Shown piece by piece: positions 24,581 to 34,239 of a stretch of DNA of 64,000 nt. The stretch covers positions 1,674,001 to 1,738,000 of the forward strand of contig NZ_CP022529.1 of NCBI RefSeq assembly GCF_002237595.1, in the 5' to 3' direction. The position numbers and the translations under genes are program-made. Every line of letters starts with the position of its first letter. Positions within the stretch are counted from its first letter, which is position 1. The notes beneath the pieces were generated by a model, which had not been told where the DNA came from, searched no databases, and worked only from the letters and a program-made list of their open reading frames with translations. This stretch comes from Labrenzia sp. VG12 (GTDB taxonomy: Bacteria; Pseudomonadota; Alphaproteobacteria; Rhizobiales; Stappiaceae).

Positions 24581-26758
24581 TCAGGCGGAGCGAACCTGGG
24601 ACAGGAAACTGCGCACTTCGCGGTCAAGCTCGTCAGCCTGGTTGGCCATATCGGCAGCTTCTTCGGAGAAGTTCTGCGCCGCCATGTTGGTGTCGTTGGA
24701 CAGCGACGACACGTTGCGGATGTCTTCGGTCACCTTGGAGGTGCCGCCGGCTGCCCGCTGGGTGTTTTCCGCAATGCCCTGGGTCGCATAACTCTGCTCT
24801 GTCACCGCTGCCGCGACCTCGCTCACCGACTGCGTGATGTCGTCGATGGTTTTCTGGATGTCGCCGATAGCACCCACGGCATCGTCCGTCGCACCGCGGA
24901 TTGCATCGATCTGCTGCTGGATTTCGCCGGTCGCCTTGCCGGTCTGTGCTGCCAGGTCCTTGACCTCGGAAGCAACAACCGCGAAGCCCTTGCCCGCTTC
25001 ACCGGCTCTGGCCGCCTCGATGGTGGCATTGAGCGCAAGCAGGTTGGTCTGATCGGCAATGTCGGAGATCAACGTCACAACTTCACCGATCCGGTTGGCG
25101 GCTTCCGCGAGCGACTTGACGGTTTCGTTGGTCGTCTCGGCCCGCTTGGTGGCTTCCGCTGCCACGCCCGAGGAGCGTTCGATCAGGGTGGAGATTTCCT
25201 GGATCGAGCTGGACAACTGATCGGACGCGGCGGCGATGGATTCCACTTCCGCCAGCGTCTCTTCCGACATGGTCGCCGCATTGGCTGACGTTTCGCCGGC
25301 ACTGTCGGTCATGCTGCGCATGTTGTTGGCCGATTCGCGCAGTTTGCCGGCCGATTGTGCAACACGATCAACAACGGTGCCGACGGTCGCTTCGAAATCG
25401 CCCGCAAGGCTCGCCAGCATTTCCTGGCGTTGCTCTGCCTGCCGCTGCGCTTCTTCAGATTCTTCAGCGGCACGGCGTTCGTTTTCCTCAGCCGCATTCT
25501 GGCGGATCTGCAGAACGGCACGGCCAATGTCACCGATTTCGTCCTTGCGGTTTGCCGCCTTGATTTCCGCACCGAGATCACCGGATGCAATCGCATTCAA
25601 GGCACCGACAAGCGTTGTCAGCGGTCCGGTGATGGAACGCGAGAACAGGAGCGCGATAACCGTCGCCACGGCAATAGTGGCCAGCGACCACATGAACATC
25701 TGGTCACGCATGTTGGTGACGGCAGAGAGTGTCTCCTCGACACTCTTCTCGGCCACGATCGCCCAGCTCTGCCCCTGGAAGGACAGCGGCCGCGCCACCA
25801 TCAGGTCGGCCACACCGTCGGCGCCGGTGACAATCTCTGCTGTTTCCAGACCGCCGGTCGCCGCCAGAACGGGTGCTGCGTCCGTGGTTGCCACGAGCGC
25901 CGTCGGTGCGTCCGCGAGCGGCATGTCGCTCAAGACGAGGCCCTCGCCGTCAACCACATAGACCTGGCCGGTTTCGCCCAGGTCATCCCGATTGGCAACG
26001 ACGTTGTTCAGGAAGCCGGCATCGAGGCGCATCACGGCAACGCCGCTCAGGCTGACTGCACCAAATGAATTCATGAAAACCGGAGAAGCGATGAACAGGG
26101 ACCCTTCGTCACCAGCCGGGCCATACTGTTCAAAGCTGCTGGAGGCGATCTCGCCCTCTCCCAGTTCCTTGGCTGCGTTGAAAACGGTCTGAAGACCTGT
26201 GTTGTCGGCGGCGCTGCCCTCACCCAGCTTGGACAGGAATTCATCGCCCTTTGTCACGGAATAGAGAACCAGCCCTGCCGGGTCGAGCAGGTAGATATCC
26301 GCGTAACCGCCATTCTTCCAGACGTTGTAGAAGGCCGGGTGCGCTTCGGAGTGGCGCCAGGCATACATGGTCTTCTGCTCGGTTCCCGTAACGGCCGCAC
26401 GTTCTTCCGGTGTCGTTGGGGCGTGGAACAGGCTCAGAATCTCTTCCTTTTCCTTGGAGAGATTCATCGTGGCGTTGCCGAGATTGCTGAGCGGATCAGC
26501 AACACTGGAGGCAAGATTCACAATCTCGGATTCGGCCGCATGCAGGCGGGATTCCAACAGCGCACTGCGCGCCGTAATGACCATGCCAAGTTCCGCTTCG
26601 GCCGCTTTTTGCAAGCCGTCACGCCCGGTCATGTAACCGATAACGCCGACCGCCGTGCAAGCCGCAACGGTTACAACGATCATCAATGCCGGAATGACAA
26701 ATGAAAGACGAAGAGAAGGCGAGCTTTTCTTCGCACCAGAATTCTTTGAGCCGATCAC
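24581..26758 (-). CDS. Methyl-accepting chemotaxis protein
   Basis: A 725-residue transmembrane chemoreceptor. A first membrane segment (about 18-42, FVIPALMIVVTVAACTAVGVIGY) precedes a periplasmic Cache-like sensor of about 290 residues. A second membrane segment (MFMWSLATIAVATVIALLF), a HAMP domain and a long cytoplasmic signalling coiled coil follow. The hairpin tip EAARAGEAGKGFAVVASEV is the CheA/CheW contact. The ligand is unknown. The start is chosen as the GTG at 26758 because GGGGAG lies seven bases upstream; the frame continues 11 codons further. No che genes are nearby, so it is an orphan receptor. Confidence 0.9.
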   Translation of the reverse strand: MIGSKNSGAKKSSPSLRLSFVIPALMIVVTVAACTAVGVIGYMTGRDGLQKAAEAELGMVITARSALLESRLHAAESEIVNLASSVADPLSNLGNATMNLSKEKEEILSLFHAPTTPEERAAVTGTEQKTMYAWRHSEAHPAFYNVWKNGGYADIYLLDPAGLVLYSVTKGDEFLSKLGEGSAADNTGLQTVFNAAKELGEGEIASSSFEQYGPAGDEGSLFIASPVFMNSFGAVSLSGVAVMRLDAGFLNNVVANRDDLGETGQVYVVDGEGLVLSDMPLADAPTALVATTDAAPVLAATGGLETAEIVTGADGVADLMVARPLSFQGQSWAIVAEKSVEETLSAVTNMRDQMFMWSLATIAVATVIALLFSRSITGPLTTLVGALNAIASGDLGAEIKAANRKDEIGDIGRAVLQIRQNAAEENERRAAEESEEAQRQAEQRQEMLASLAGDFEATVGTVVDRVAQSAGKLRESANNMRSMTDSAGETSANAATMSEETLAEVESIAAASDQLSSSIQEISTLIERSSGVAAEATKRAETTNETVKSLAEAANRIGEVVTLISDIADQTNLLALNATIEAARAGEAGKGFAVVASEVKDLAAQTGKATGEIQQQIDAIRGATDDAVGAIGDIQKTIDDITQSVSEVAAAVTEQSYATQGIAENTQRAAGGTSKVTEDIRNVSSLSNDTNMAAQNFSEEAADMANQADELDREVRSFLSQVRSA

Positions 26759-26893
26759 AGTAGTTCTCCCCAGCCTCTCGCACATCTCCACGAGGCATGC
26801 TTTCAGGTTAGGCAGTTTTCCTTAAATCATTGATAATCGGCGGTCTCACTATCCGGCACAGCGCGGCAGATCGGGCACTATACCGGCAAAACA

Positions 26894-26920
26894 AAAAGGC
26901 GGGCATAGCGCCCGCCTTTT
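26894..26920 (-). terminator. Intrinsic terminator of the ribosomal superoperon
   Basis: An 11-bp stem (AAAAGGCGGGC with GCCCGCCTTTT, 5-base loop) lies 24 bases after the rplQ stop. On the minus strand it runs into TTTTTGTTTT. This is a textbook factor-independent terminator closing the alpha block. Confidence 0.93.
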
Positions 26921-26944
26921 CAGATACTTGCGATGTGGAGAAAC

Positions 26945-27370
26945 TTACGCTGCGTTTTCAGCAGCTTCTTCAGCTTCTACACGTGCACGGTCTTCAGCAC
27001 CGCGTGCTTCCGGATCGCGATCGACCAGCTCGATGACAGCCATCGGAGCGTTGTCGCCATAGCGGAAGCCGGCTTTCAGAACGCGGGAATAGCCGCCGTT
27101 GCGGTCCTTGTAACGCTCGCCGAGCGTTTCAAAGAGCTTGGCAACCATGGCCGTGTCGCGAATCTGCGAAATGGCCTGGCGACGTGCATGGAGATCACCG
27201 CGCTTGCCCAGGGTGATGAGCTTGTCGATGATCGGCTTCATTTCTTTAGCCTTCGGCAGGGTCGTGACGATCTGTTCGTGTTTGATCAGCGACGCTGCCA
27301 TGTTTGCGAACATAGCCTTGCGGTGGCTAGAGGTCCGGTTGAGCTTGCGGCCGGATTTACCGTGGCGCAT
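26945..27370 (-). CDS. rplQ: 50S ribosomal protein L17
   Basis: A 141-residue large-subunit protein that sits near the exit tunnel. The start MRHGKSGRKLNRTSSHRKAM is diagnostic. A lower-conservation Ala/Glu-rich tail (EAEEAAENAA) extends past the core, as in other alphaproteobacteria. It is the last gene of the alpha block, 76 bases after rpoA, and is followed by a strong terminator. Confidence 0.97.
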   Translation of the reverse strand: MRHGKSGRKLNRTSSHRKAMFANMAASLIKHEQIVTTLPKAKEMKPIIDKLITLGKRGDLHARRQAISQIRDTAMVAKLFETLGERYKDRNGGYSRVLKAGFRYGDNAPMAVIELVDRDPEARGAEDRARVEAEEAAENAA

Positions 27371-27446
27371 GGCCCTCTCCTTTTCCTTTCGGGAAGTCTG
27401 CCTGAAGCACTTTCCCGGTTGATCCTAACAGGGACGCGTGCGCCCC

Positions 27447-28469
27447 TTAGTACTGATGGTCTTCGTAGCGCTTGGCGAGATCGTCGATGTTCTCCGGCGG
27501 CCAGTTGGCGACTTCCATGCCGAGATGGAGACCCATCTGGGCGAGAACTTCCTTGATCTCGTTGAGCGACTTGCGGCCGAAATTCGGGGTCCGCAGCATT
27601 TCCGCTTCGGTCTTCTGAATGAGATCGCCAATATACACGATATTGTCGTTCTTCAGGCAGTTTGCAGACCGGACAGACAGTTCCAGTTCGTCGACCTTCT
27701 TGAGAAGGGCCGGGTTGAACGCAAGTTCCGGGACAGTGTCCTCGGCGACTTCGCGCTGCGGCTCTTCGAAGTTGACGAAGATGGACAGCTGATCCTGCAG
27801 AATGCGAGCAGCGAACGCCACGGCATCATCCGGCTTGACGGAACCATCGGTTTCGACGGTCAGGGTCAGCTTATCATAGTCAAGAACCTGGCCTTCACGG
27901 GTGTTTTCCACCTTGTAGGAGACCTTCTTGACCGGGGAGTACAGGCTGTCGACCGGGATCAGGCCGATCGGCGCATCTTCCGGACGGTTCCGGTCGGAAG
28001 AATGGTAGCCCTTGCCGGTGTTGACGGTGAATTCCATGCGGATTTCAGCGCCTTCATCGAGCGTGCAGAGCACCAGTTCCGGGTTGAGAACCTCGACATC
28101 GCCAACGGTCTGGATGTCACCTGCGGTCACAACACCAGGGCCCTGCTTGCGCACGACCATGCGCTTCGGACCTTCACCTTCCATGCGGATGGCGATTTCC
28201 TTGATGTTGAGCACGATGTCGGTGACATCTTCCCGGACACCCGGGATCGACGAGAACTCGTGGAGAACGCCATCGATCTGAACCGCGGTCACTGCTGCGC
28301 CCTGAAGCGAGGACAGCAGGATACGGCGCAGGGCATTGCCCAGTGTCAGCCCGTAGCCACGCTCGAGCGGCTCGGCAACAACAGTTGCCAAGAAGCGCGG
28401 ATCTTCACCCGGCTTGATCTCGAGTTTGGTCGGCTTGATCAGTTCTTGCCAGTTTTTCTGAATGGTCAC
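27447..28469 (-). CDS. rpoA: RNA polymerase subunit alpha
   Basis: A 340-residue subunit whose dimer nucleates RNA polymerase assembly. The N-terminal domain (about 1-235) contains the assembly motif ERGYGLTLGNALRRILLSSL. The C-terminal domain (about 260-325) has the helix-hairpin-helix LELSVRSANCLKN..GDL and the GRKSLNEIKEVL helix that contacts UP-element DNA and activators. It lies 90 bases after rpsK in the usual rpsM-rpsK-rpoA-rplQ order; rpsD is absent from the block, as is normal in this class. Confidence 0.98.
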   Translation of the reverse strand: MTIQKNWQELIKPTKLEIKPGEDPRFLATVVAEPLERGYGLTLGNALRRILLSSLQGAAVTAVQIDGVLHEFSSIPGVREDVTDIVLNIKEIAIRMEGEGPKRMVVRKQGPGVVTAGDIQTVGDVEVLNPELVLCTLDEGAEIRMEFTVNTGKGYHSSDRNRPEDAPIGLIPVDSLYSPVKKVSYKVENTREGQVLDYDKLTLTVETDGSVKPDDAVAFAARILQDQLSIFVNFEEPQREVAEDTVPELAFNPALLKKVDELELSVRSANCLKNDNIVYIGDLIQKTEAEMLRTPNFGRKSLNEIKEVLAQMGLHLGMEVANWPPENIDDLAKRYEDHQY

Positions 28470-28559
28470 GTTTTCGTCCCTTCGGCTATCCCGCCCGGCT
28501 GATCAAGGCCGAGCCATTCTTTGCCATTTGGAGAAACAGGTACCTAAAGCCGAAGAGCC

Positions 28560-28949
28560 TTAGACGCGGCGACGCTTACGCGGACGGCAGCCATTGTGCG
28601 GAATCGGCGTCACGTCACGGATGGACGTAATCAGGAAACCGGCAGCCTGCAGGGCGCGCAGAGCAGATTCACGGCCAGAACCGGGACCACGGACTTCAAC
28701 TTCCAGAGTGCGCATGCCGTGTTCGGCAGCTTTCTTGGCAGCGTCTTCAGCAGCAACCTGGGCGGCATACGGCGTGGACTTACGGGAGCCCTTGAAGCCG
28801 AGTGCACCAGCGGACGACCAGGAGATCGCGTTGCCCTGGGCATCGGTGATCGTGATCATGGTGTTGTTGAACGTGGAGTTCACATGCGCAACGCCAGAAG
28901 AGATGTTCTTGCGTTCGCGGCGACGCACGCGCGTCGTGTCTTTAGCCAT
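28560..28949 (-). CDS. rpsK: 30S ribosomal protein S11
   Basis: A 129-residue platform protein of the small subunit. It has a basic N-terminal tail (RVRRRERKNI), the AHVNSTFNNTMITITD strand, GPGSGRESALRALQ, and the conserved basic end NGCRPRKRRRV. It follows rpsM with a 71-base gap. No anomalies are seen. Confidence 0.98.
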   Translation of the reverse strand: MAKDTTRVRRRERKNISSGVAHVNSTFNNTMITITDAQGNAISWSSAGALGFKGSRKSTPYAAQVAAEDAAKKAAEHGMRTLEVEVRGPGSGRESALRALQAAGFLITSIRDVTPIPHNGCRPRKRRRV

Positions 28950-29020
28950 TCTGTTATCCTTGTATTGATCTCGTCACTGCCGTAATGCCGGCAGCTCCAC
29001 CACCAATCGCGGGGCGATGA

Positions 29021-29389
29021 TTATTTCTTCTTACCAGCGATCGGTTTCGCCGGACCCTTGCGGGTACGGGCGTTCGTGTGCGTCCGCTGACCGCGAACCG
29101 GCAGGCCGCGGCGGTGACGCAGGCCGCGGTAGCAGCCAAGGTCCATCAGACGCTTGATGTTCATGGCGGTGTCGCGGCGAAGATCACCTTCCACGAGGTA
29201 GTCGCGGTCGATGGTTTCACGGATGGACAGCACTTCTGCGTCGGAAAGCTCGTTCACACGGCGGGCAGCATCGATGTTGTTCTTTTCGATGATTTCCTGG
29301 GCATATTTCTTGCCAATGCCGTGGATATACTGAAGCGCGATGACAACGCGCTTGTTCGTCGGGATGTTAACGCCAGCAATACGTGCCAC
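29021..29389 (-). CDS. rpsM: 30S ribosomal protein S13
   Basis: A 122-residue protein of the 30S head that contacts 23S rRNA bridge elements and P-site tRNA. The start is a GTG at 29389, giving the family's ARIAGVNIPTNKRV start, with GGAGA seven bases upstream. The open frame extends much further but without family similarity. The basic tail GKKK-type end (KPIAGKKK) contacts tRNA. It lies 177 bases after adk. Confidence 0.96.
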   Translation of the reverse strand: MARIAGVNIPTNKRVVIALQYIHGIGKKYAQEIIEKNNIDAARRVNELSDAEVLSIRETIDRDYLVEGDLRRDTAMNIKRLMDLGCYRGLRHRRGLPVRGQRTHTNARTRKGPAKPIAGKKK

Positions 29390-29566
29390 GTTCGTCTCCA
29401 TGTTATGCGTCGGGCCAAGGCCTGATCGCAGTGGGTAATGCCCGCGTCCGGTGGAGTCCGGCCCTTGCGGGTACGAAAATGCCGGGTTAGCCCCGGCACA
29501 GAGAATGCCGGTCCCACTTACATGGAACCGGCTCAACTGTTAGGTAGAGCGCGTCGTTTAACGGCT

Positions 29567-30163
29567 CTAAACCTTTTCGTCAAGTCCTTGAAGAACGGAT
29601 TCTATCGAGGCCGTTACTTGTTCAATGGACTGCATGCCATCGATTACGGAAAGCAGACCTGCCTTCTCGTAATAGGGCACCACATCTGCGGTGTAGCGGT
29701 TGTATTCCTCAAGACGTTGCTTGAACACTTCCGGGTCGTCGTCCTTGCGCACCGGCTGACCGGCTGCCTTGGCATCTTCTGCCCGCTTGATGATCCGGTC
29801 GACCAGGTTGTTCTGGTCGACACGCAGCTCGAGAACCGCGTTGATCTTCACGTTGCCCTGCTGAAGCATCTGCGCAAGCGCATCGGCCTGAGCCACGGTC
29901 CGCGGGAAACCATCCAGGATAAAACCGCCCTTGGCGTCGTCTTCGGCAATCCGGTCCCGGATAATGCCGACCACGATCTCGTCGGAGACAAGGCCACCGG
30001 AATCCATTGCTTCCTTGGCCTTGAGGCCGACCGGGGTCTGGGCCGCAACCGCCGCCCGCAGCATGTCTCCGGTGGAGAGCTGCGGGATGCCGTATTTGGC
30101 AACAAGATGCGCTGCCTGCGTCCCCTTCCCCGCTCCTGGCGGTCCTACCAGAATTAGCCTCAT
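29567..30163 (-). CDS. adk: Adenylate kinase
   Basis: A 198-residue enzyme interconverting ATP, AMP and ADP. The P-loop GPPGAGKGTQ is at 7-16. The AMP-binding part has STGDMLRAAV, and DGFPRT follows. The LID segment is short and carries no zinc cysteines, matching the short type of alphaproteobacteria. Its ATG overlaps the secY stop by four bases (ATGA), so translation is coupled. Confidence 0.97.
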   Translation of the reverse strand: MRLILVGPPGAGKGTQAAHLVAKYGIPQLSTGDMLRAAVAAQTPVGLKAKEAMDSGGLVSDEIVVGIIRDRIAEDDAKGGFILDGFPRTVAQADALAQMLQQGNVKINAVLELRVDQNNLVDRIIKRAEDAKAAGQPVRKDDDPEVFKQRLEEYNRYTADVVPYYEKAGLLSVIDGMQSIEQVTASIESVLQGLDEKV

Positions 30164-31491
30164 CGACGTTTCCCCCTGAGCTTCGCTTTTTTCACCAGAC
30201 CTTCATACTGATGCGCAAGCAGGTGACCCTGGATCTGTGACACGGTATCCATTGTCACACTTACGACAATCAGCAGAGAGGTTCCCCCGAAATAGAACGG
30301 AACGCCTGTCGCCGAAATGAGGAATTCGGGTAATAGACAAACGATGGTGATGTAAATGGCACCTACCACCGTAATGCGCGTGAGAACGAAGTCAATGTAC
30401 TGCGCCGTACGCTCACCCGGGCGGATACCCGGAATGAAACCGCCATGTTTCTTCAGGTTGTCCGCGGTGTCGCTCGGATTGAAGACAATCGCGGTGTAGA
30501 AGAAACAGAAGAAGATGATCATGGCTGCGTAAAAGACCATGAACAGCGGTTGCCCGTGACCAAGCGCCGCAGTGATGTAGGTCAGCCATTCATTGCCGCC
30601 GCCCTGGCCGAACCCGGACAAGGTCGCAGGCACCAGCAGCAGAGACGAAGCAAAGATCGGCGGAATCACACCGGCGGTGTTCAGCTTGAGCGGCAGGAAC
30701 GAGGTATTGCCCTCGAACATGCGGTTGCCCATCTGGCGCTTCGGATACTGGATCAGAAGCCGGCGCTGCGCGCGTTCCATGAACACGATAAAGCCGATGA
30801 CGACCACTGCCAGGATGATGACGGCCAAAATGATCCAGGTCGCAAGAGAGCCCTGACGGCCAAGTTCAAGCGTCTGCACCACCGCCGACGGCAGACCGGC
30901 GACAATGCCGGCAAAGATGATCAGCGAGATACCGTTACCGATGCCGCGCGACGTGATCTGCTCACCCAGCCACATCAGGAACATGGTTCCGCCGACCAGC
31001 GTGATCACCGTGGACGCCCGGAAGAACCAGCCCGGATCGGTGACGACGTTGGTCGCGCTTTCCAGTCCGACCGCAATGCCGTAGGCCTGGAATGCTGCCA
31101 GGATGACAGTTCCGTAGCGGGTGTACTGGTTGATGACTTTCCGGCCCTGCTCGCCTTCCTTCTTCATCTGCTCAAGCGTCGGGACGACAGTCGTCATGAG
31201 CTGCATGATAATGGAGGCGGAAATATACGGCATGATGCCGAGGGCGAAGATCGCCATGCGCTCGACCGCACCACCGGCAAACATGTTGAACATGCCGATA
31301 ATGCCGGACTGGGCCTGGCTGAAGGCCTGCGCGAAAGCTTCAGGATTGATGCCGGGCAGCGGAATGTAAGTGCCCAGTCGATAAACCAAAAGCGCCCCCA
31401 GTGTGAACCAGATGCGCTTTTTGAGTTCTTCAGCCTTGGCGAAAGCTGAGAAATTGAGATTTGACGCCAGTTGCTCGGCGGCGGATGCCAT
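30160..31491 (-). CDS. secY: Protein translocase subunit SecY
   Basis: A 443-residue core of the Sec translocon with ten membrane segments. Family features include RLGTYIPLPG at the start of helix 1, a GIGNGISLIIFAGI block around helix 5, and the cytoplasmic loops carrying basic residues (FMERAQRRLLIQYPKRQ). It works with SecE, encoded in the same superoperon. It starts 47 bases after rplO and overlaps adk by four bases. Confidence 0.98.
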   Translation of the reverse strand: MASAAEQLASNLNFSAFAKAEELKKRIWFTLGALLVYRLGTYIPLPGINPEAFAQAFSQAQSGIIGMFNMFAGGAVERMAIFALGIMPYISASIIMQLMTTVVPTLEQMKKEGEQGRKVINQYTRYGTVILAAFQAYGIAVGLESATNVVTDPGWFFRASTVITLVGGTMFLMWLGEQITSRGIGNGISLIIFAGIVAGLPSAVVQTLELGRQGSLATWIILAVIILAVVVIGFIVFMERAQRRLLIQYPKRQMGNRMFEGNTSFLPLKLNTAGVIPPIFASSLLLVPATLSGFGQGGGNEWLTYITAALGHGQPLFMVFYAAMIIFFCFFYTAIVFNPSDTADNLKKHGGFIPGIRPGERTAQYIDFVLTRITVVGAIYITIVCLLPEFLISATGVPFYFGGTSLLIVVSVTMDTVSQIQGHLLAHQYEGLVKKAKLRGKRR

Positions 31492-31538
31492 GCCCTACTC
31501 CGGTATGCTTGCCCAGGAAATGGGTGAAGCCCAGGCTG

Positions 31539-32006
31539 TTAAGCCTGAGCTCCCAGGACGGCTACCTTGCCGCCTGCTTTTTCGATCGCTGCAACAGCGC
31601 CCTTGGAGGCACCGGCAACTTCGAAGGTCACTGCAGCGGTGAGTTCACCGTTGGCAACGATGCGCACACCGTCGCGGACCCGCTTGACTACACCTGCAGC
31701 CTTCAGCGCTTCGACGGTAACCGTCTCGGACGCGTTCAGCTTGCCTGCGTCGATCGCCTTCTGAACACGGCCGACGGACACAGTGTTGTAGTCCTTGGCA
31801 AAAATGTTCGTGAAGCCGCGCTTCGGCAGACGGCGGTGAAGCGGCATCTGACCGCCTTCAAAGCCTTTGATGGCAACGCCGGAACGGGACTTCTGACCCT
31901 TGACACCACGGCCACCAGTCTTGCCCTTGCCGGACCCGATGCCGCGACCGACACGCATGCGGTCTTTTACGGCACCTTCATTGTCACGAAGTTCGTTGAG
32001 CTTCAT
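31539..32006 (-). CDS. rplO: 50S ribosomal protein L15
   Basis: A 155-residue protein. Its N-terminal extended basic tail GRGIGSGKGKTGGRG threads into 23S rRNA, and its globular domain follows (about 75-155). It lies 23 bases after rpmD within the spc block. No anomalies are seen. Confidence 0.98.
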   Translation of the reverse strand: MKLNELRDNEGAVKDRMRVGRGIGSGKGKTGGRGVKGQKSRSGVAIKGFEGGQMPLHRRLPKRGFTNIFAKDYNTVSVGRVQKAIDAGKLNASETVTVEALKAAGVVKRVRDGVRIVANGELTAAVTFEVAGASKGAVAAIEKAGGKVAVLGAQA

Positions 32007-32029
32007 GTTCTTATCTCCTCACCCCGTTC

Positions 32030-32227
32030 TTATGCGTTGTCTTCGACGACGCGAACGAGATGCTGGACCTTATTGATCATGCCGCGCACTTCAGGAGTGT
32101 CCTTCAGTGTGGAACGGCGGTGCATCTTGTTCAGGCCGAGACCGACAAGCGTCGCGCGCTGGTCCTTAGGACGGCGCAGCGGGCTGCCGATCTGTTCGAC
32201 CGTTACAGTCTTTTCGGTGTTCGCCAT
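32030..32227 (-). CDS. rpmD: 50S ribosomal protein L30
   Basis: A 65-residue protein with the start KTVTVEQIGSPLRRPKDQRATLVGLGLNK pattern split over two strands and a helix. It is preceded by a GGTAGGTT-like leader and lies 41 bases after rpsE. Length is normal for the bacterial family. Confidence 0.97.
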   Translation of the reverse strand: MANTEKTVTVEQIGSPLRRPKDQRATLVGLGLNKMHRRSTLKDTPEVRGMINKVQHLVRVVEDNA

Positions 32228-32268
32228 GGAACCTACCCTCTATCAGCTGGGGACCGGAGCCGCCGAGA

Positions 32269-32835
32269 TCAAGCCTCGGCAGCAGCCGGAGCCGCATCAT
32301 CGGTGTTGTCACGACGCCGGGACTGCAGAACCGAGACCTTGAGGCCACGGCGGGCAGCGACGGAGCGCGGGCTGTCTTCCTTGGTCAGTGCGTCAAAGGT
32401 TGCACGAACCATGTTGTAGGGGTTGGAAGTCCCCAGCGACTTGGCCACAACGTCCTGAACACCGAGCGTTTCGAAAACGGCACGCATCGGGCCGCCTGCG
32501 ATGATACCGGTACCGGCCGGAGCCGCACGCAGCAGAACCTTGCCAGCGCCGTGACGGCCTTCCACATCGTGGTGAAGGGTCCGGCCCTCGCGCAGCGGCA
32601 CACGGATCATGGTGCGCTTTGCAGCTTCAGTTGCTTTCCGGATGGCTTCCGGCACTTCACGTGCCTTGCCATGACCGAAGCCGACACGGCCCTTCTGATC
32701 ACCAACCACTACCAGTGCGGCAAAGCCGAAACGACGGCCACCCTTGACCACCTTGGCAACGCGGTTGATGTGAACGAGCTTGTCGACGAATTCGCTGTCT
32801 CGCTCGTCGCGATCGCGATTTTCCTGTCTCGCCAT
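32269..32835 (-). CDS. rpsE: 30S ribosomal protein S5
   Basis: A 188-residue decoding-fidelity protein. The double-stranded RNA-binding N domain (VVKGGRRFGFAALVVVGDQ) and C domain (GTGIIAGGPMRAVFE) are intact. The residues of the spectinomycin-sensitivity loop look wild type (KVVKGGR). A C-terminal Ala-rich tail (AAPAAAEA) is an addition common in the class. Confidence 0.97.
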   Translation of the reverse strand: MARQENRDRDERDSEFVDKLVHINRVAKVVKGGRRFGFAALVVVGDQKGRVGFGHGKAREVPEAIRKATEAAKRTMIRVPLREGRTLHHDVEGRHGAGKVLLRAAPAGTGIIAGGPMRAVFETLGVQDVVAKSLGTSNPYNMVRATFDALTKEDSPRSVAARRGLKVSVLQSRRRDNTDDAAPAAAEA

Positions 32836-32877
32836 TTTATTTGTCTTCCGTTCTTAAGAGCGCTTCAAGAGCGCTGA

Positions 32878-33240
32878 TCAGAATTCAAGTCCACCTTCGC
32901 GGGCCGCATCAGCAAGCGCCTTGACGCGCCCGTGAAACATGTACCCGCCACGGTCAAACACGACTTGCTTGACGCCGGCAGCGACTGCGCGCTCGGCAAC
33001 AAGCTTGCCAACGGCAGCAGCAGCTGCAACGTCGGCGCCTGTTTTCAGGCTGCCCTTGAGATCCGACTCGATCGTAGAAGCAGAGGCAATGGTGTGCCCC
33101 TTCGCATCGTCGATGATCTGGGCATAGATCTGCTTGGACGAGCGGAAGACAGAAAGGCGCGGACGACCGTTCGCGGCTTTCTGGATCGAACGACGCACGC
33201 GATCGCGGCGGCGCTCGAAAGCTTGTTTGCTATTCGCCAT
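32878..33240 (-). CDS. rplR: 50S ribosomal protein L18
   Basis: A 120-residue protein that carries 5S rRNA into the large subunit with L5. It has a basic N-terminal tail (FERRRDRVRRSIQK), RLSVFRSSKQIYAQIIDD and the closing FDRGGYMFHGRVKALADAAREGGL. It starts 13 bases after rplF. Confidence 0.98.
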   Translation of the reverse strand: MANSKQAFERRRDRVRRSIQKAANGRPRLSVFRSSKQIYAQIIDDAKGHTIASASTIESDLKGSLKTGADVAAAAAVGKLVAERAVAAGVKQVVFDRGGYMFHGRVKALADAAREGGLEF

Positions 33241-33253
33241 GATCTAAGGTCCG

Positions 33254-33787
33254 TTACTTCTTCTTGCCTTCTTTGCGGACGATGAACTCGTCTGCATAAC
33301 GAACGCCTTTGCCTTTGTACGGCTCCGGCGGGCGGAATTCGCGGATTTCAGCAGCCACCTGGCCGACACGCTGTTTGTCGGTGCCGGTGATGTTGATTTC
33401 CGTCGGTTTCGGGCACTTGATTTCGATGCCTTCCGGAATCGGATAGACAACATCGTGCGAGAAACCCAGCGCCAGCTGAAGATTTTGACCCTGGACCTGT
33501 GCGCGGTAACCGACACCGGTGATGGCGAGGTCTTTCTTGAAGCCCTCGGTGACACCCGTGATCAGGTTCTGCACCATGGTCCGGCTCATGCCCCACATGG
33601 AGCGGGCCGGCTTGGAGTTGTTGACCGGATCGACTTTGATCCCATCATCCGTCATTTCGGCCAGAACGAGATCATTAAGCACGAAAGACTTTTCGCCTTT
33701 CGGGCCCTTGATCACAACTGTCTGACCGTCGATCGATGCCGTTACCCCGCTCGGCACGGGGACTGGCTTTTTGCCAATACGAGACAT
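33254..33787 (-). CDS. rplF: 50S ribosomal protein L6
   Basis: A 177-residue two-domain protein near the factor-binding site. It begins MSRIGKKPVPVPSGV and ends in the conserved PPEPYKGKGVRYADEFIVRKEGKKK region. It follows rpsH with 41 bases between. Confidence 0.98.
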   Translation of the reverse strand: MSRIGKKPVPVPSGVTASIDGQTVVIKGPKGEKSFVLNDLVLAEMTDDGIKVDPVNNSKPARSMWGMSRTMVQNLITGVTEGFKKDLAITGVGYRAQVQGQNLQLALGFSHDVVYPIPEGIEIKCPKPTEINITGTDKQRVGQVAAEIREFRPPEPYKGKGVRYADEFIVRKEGKKK

Positions 33788-33828
33788 TTGACCAACCTTG
33801 TCGTTGTTTCAAAAGCGAGGATGCCGCG

Positions 33829-34227
33829 TCAGAAGACGCGGCAAAGAACCTCACCACCTACGTTTTCATCACGCGCCTGATGGTCGCTCATGACACCGCG
33901 CGGGGTCGAAATGATCGACACGCCCAGGCCATTAGAGACATGCGGGATGTTTTTCACCGACGAGTACACGCGGCGACCCGGCTTGGATACCCGCTCAATC
34001 GTGCGGATAACCGGCTCACCGTCGAAATACTTCAGTTCGATTTCCAACTCGGACTTACCGCCCTCGTATTCCACCGTGGTGTAGCCACGGATGTAACCCT
34101 CTTTTGCCAGCACATCAAGTACATGTGCACGCAATTTGGATTTTGGTGAACTGACCTTGTTCTTGCGACGCATCTGCGCGTTGCGAATCCGGGTCAGCAT
34201 ATCCCCCAACGGATCAGAAATTGCCAT
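33829..34227 (-). CDS. rpsH: 30S ribosomal protein S8
   Basis: A 132-residue primary 16S rRNA-binding protein. Conserved parts are DPLGDMLTRIRNAQM at the start and GVSIISTPRGVMSDHQAR at the RNA-binding end. In enterobacteria S8 represses its own operon by binding spc mRNA; a similar site cannot be judged here. It starts 12 bases after rpsN. Confidence 0.98.
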   Translation of the reverse strand: MAISDPLGDMLTRIRNAQMRRKNKVSSPKSKLRAHVLDVLAKEGYIRGYTTVEYEGGKSELEIELKYFDGEPVIRTIERVSKPGRRVYSSVKNIPHVSNGLGVSIISTPRGVMSDHQARDENVGGEVLCRVF

Positions 34228-34239
34228 CGGAGTTTCTCC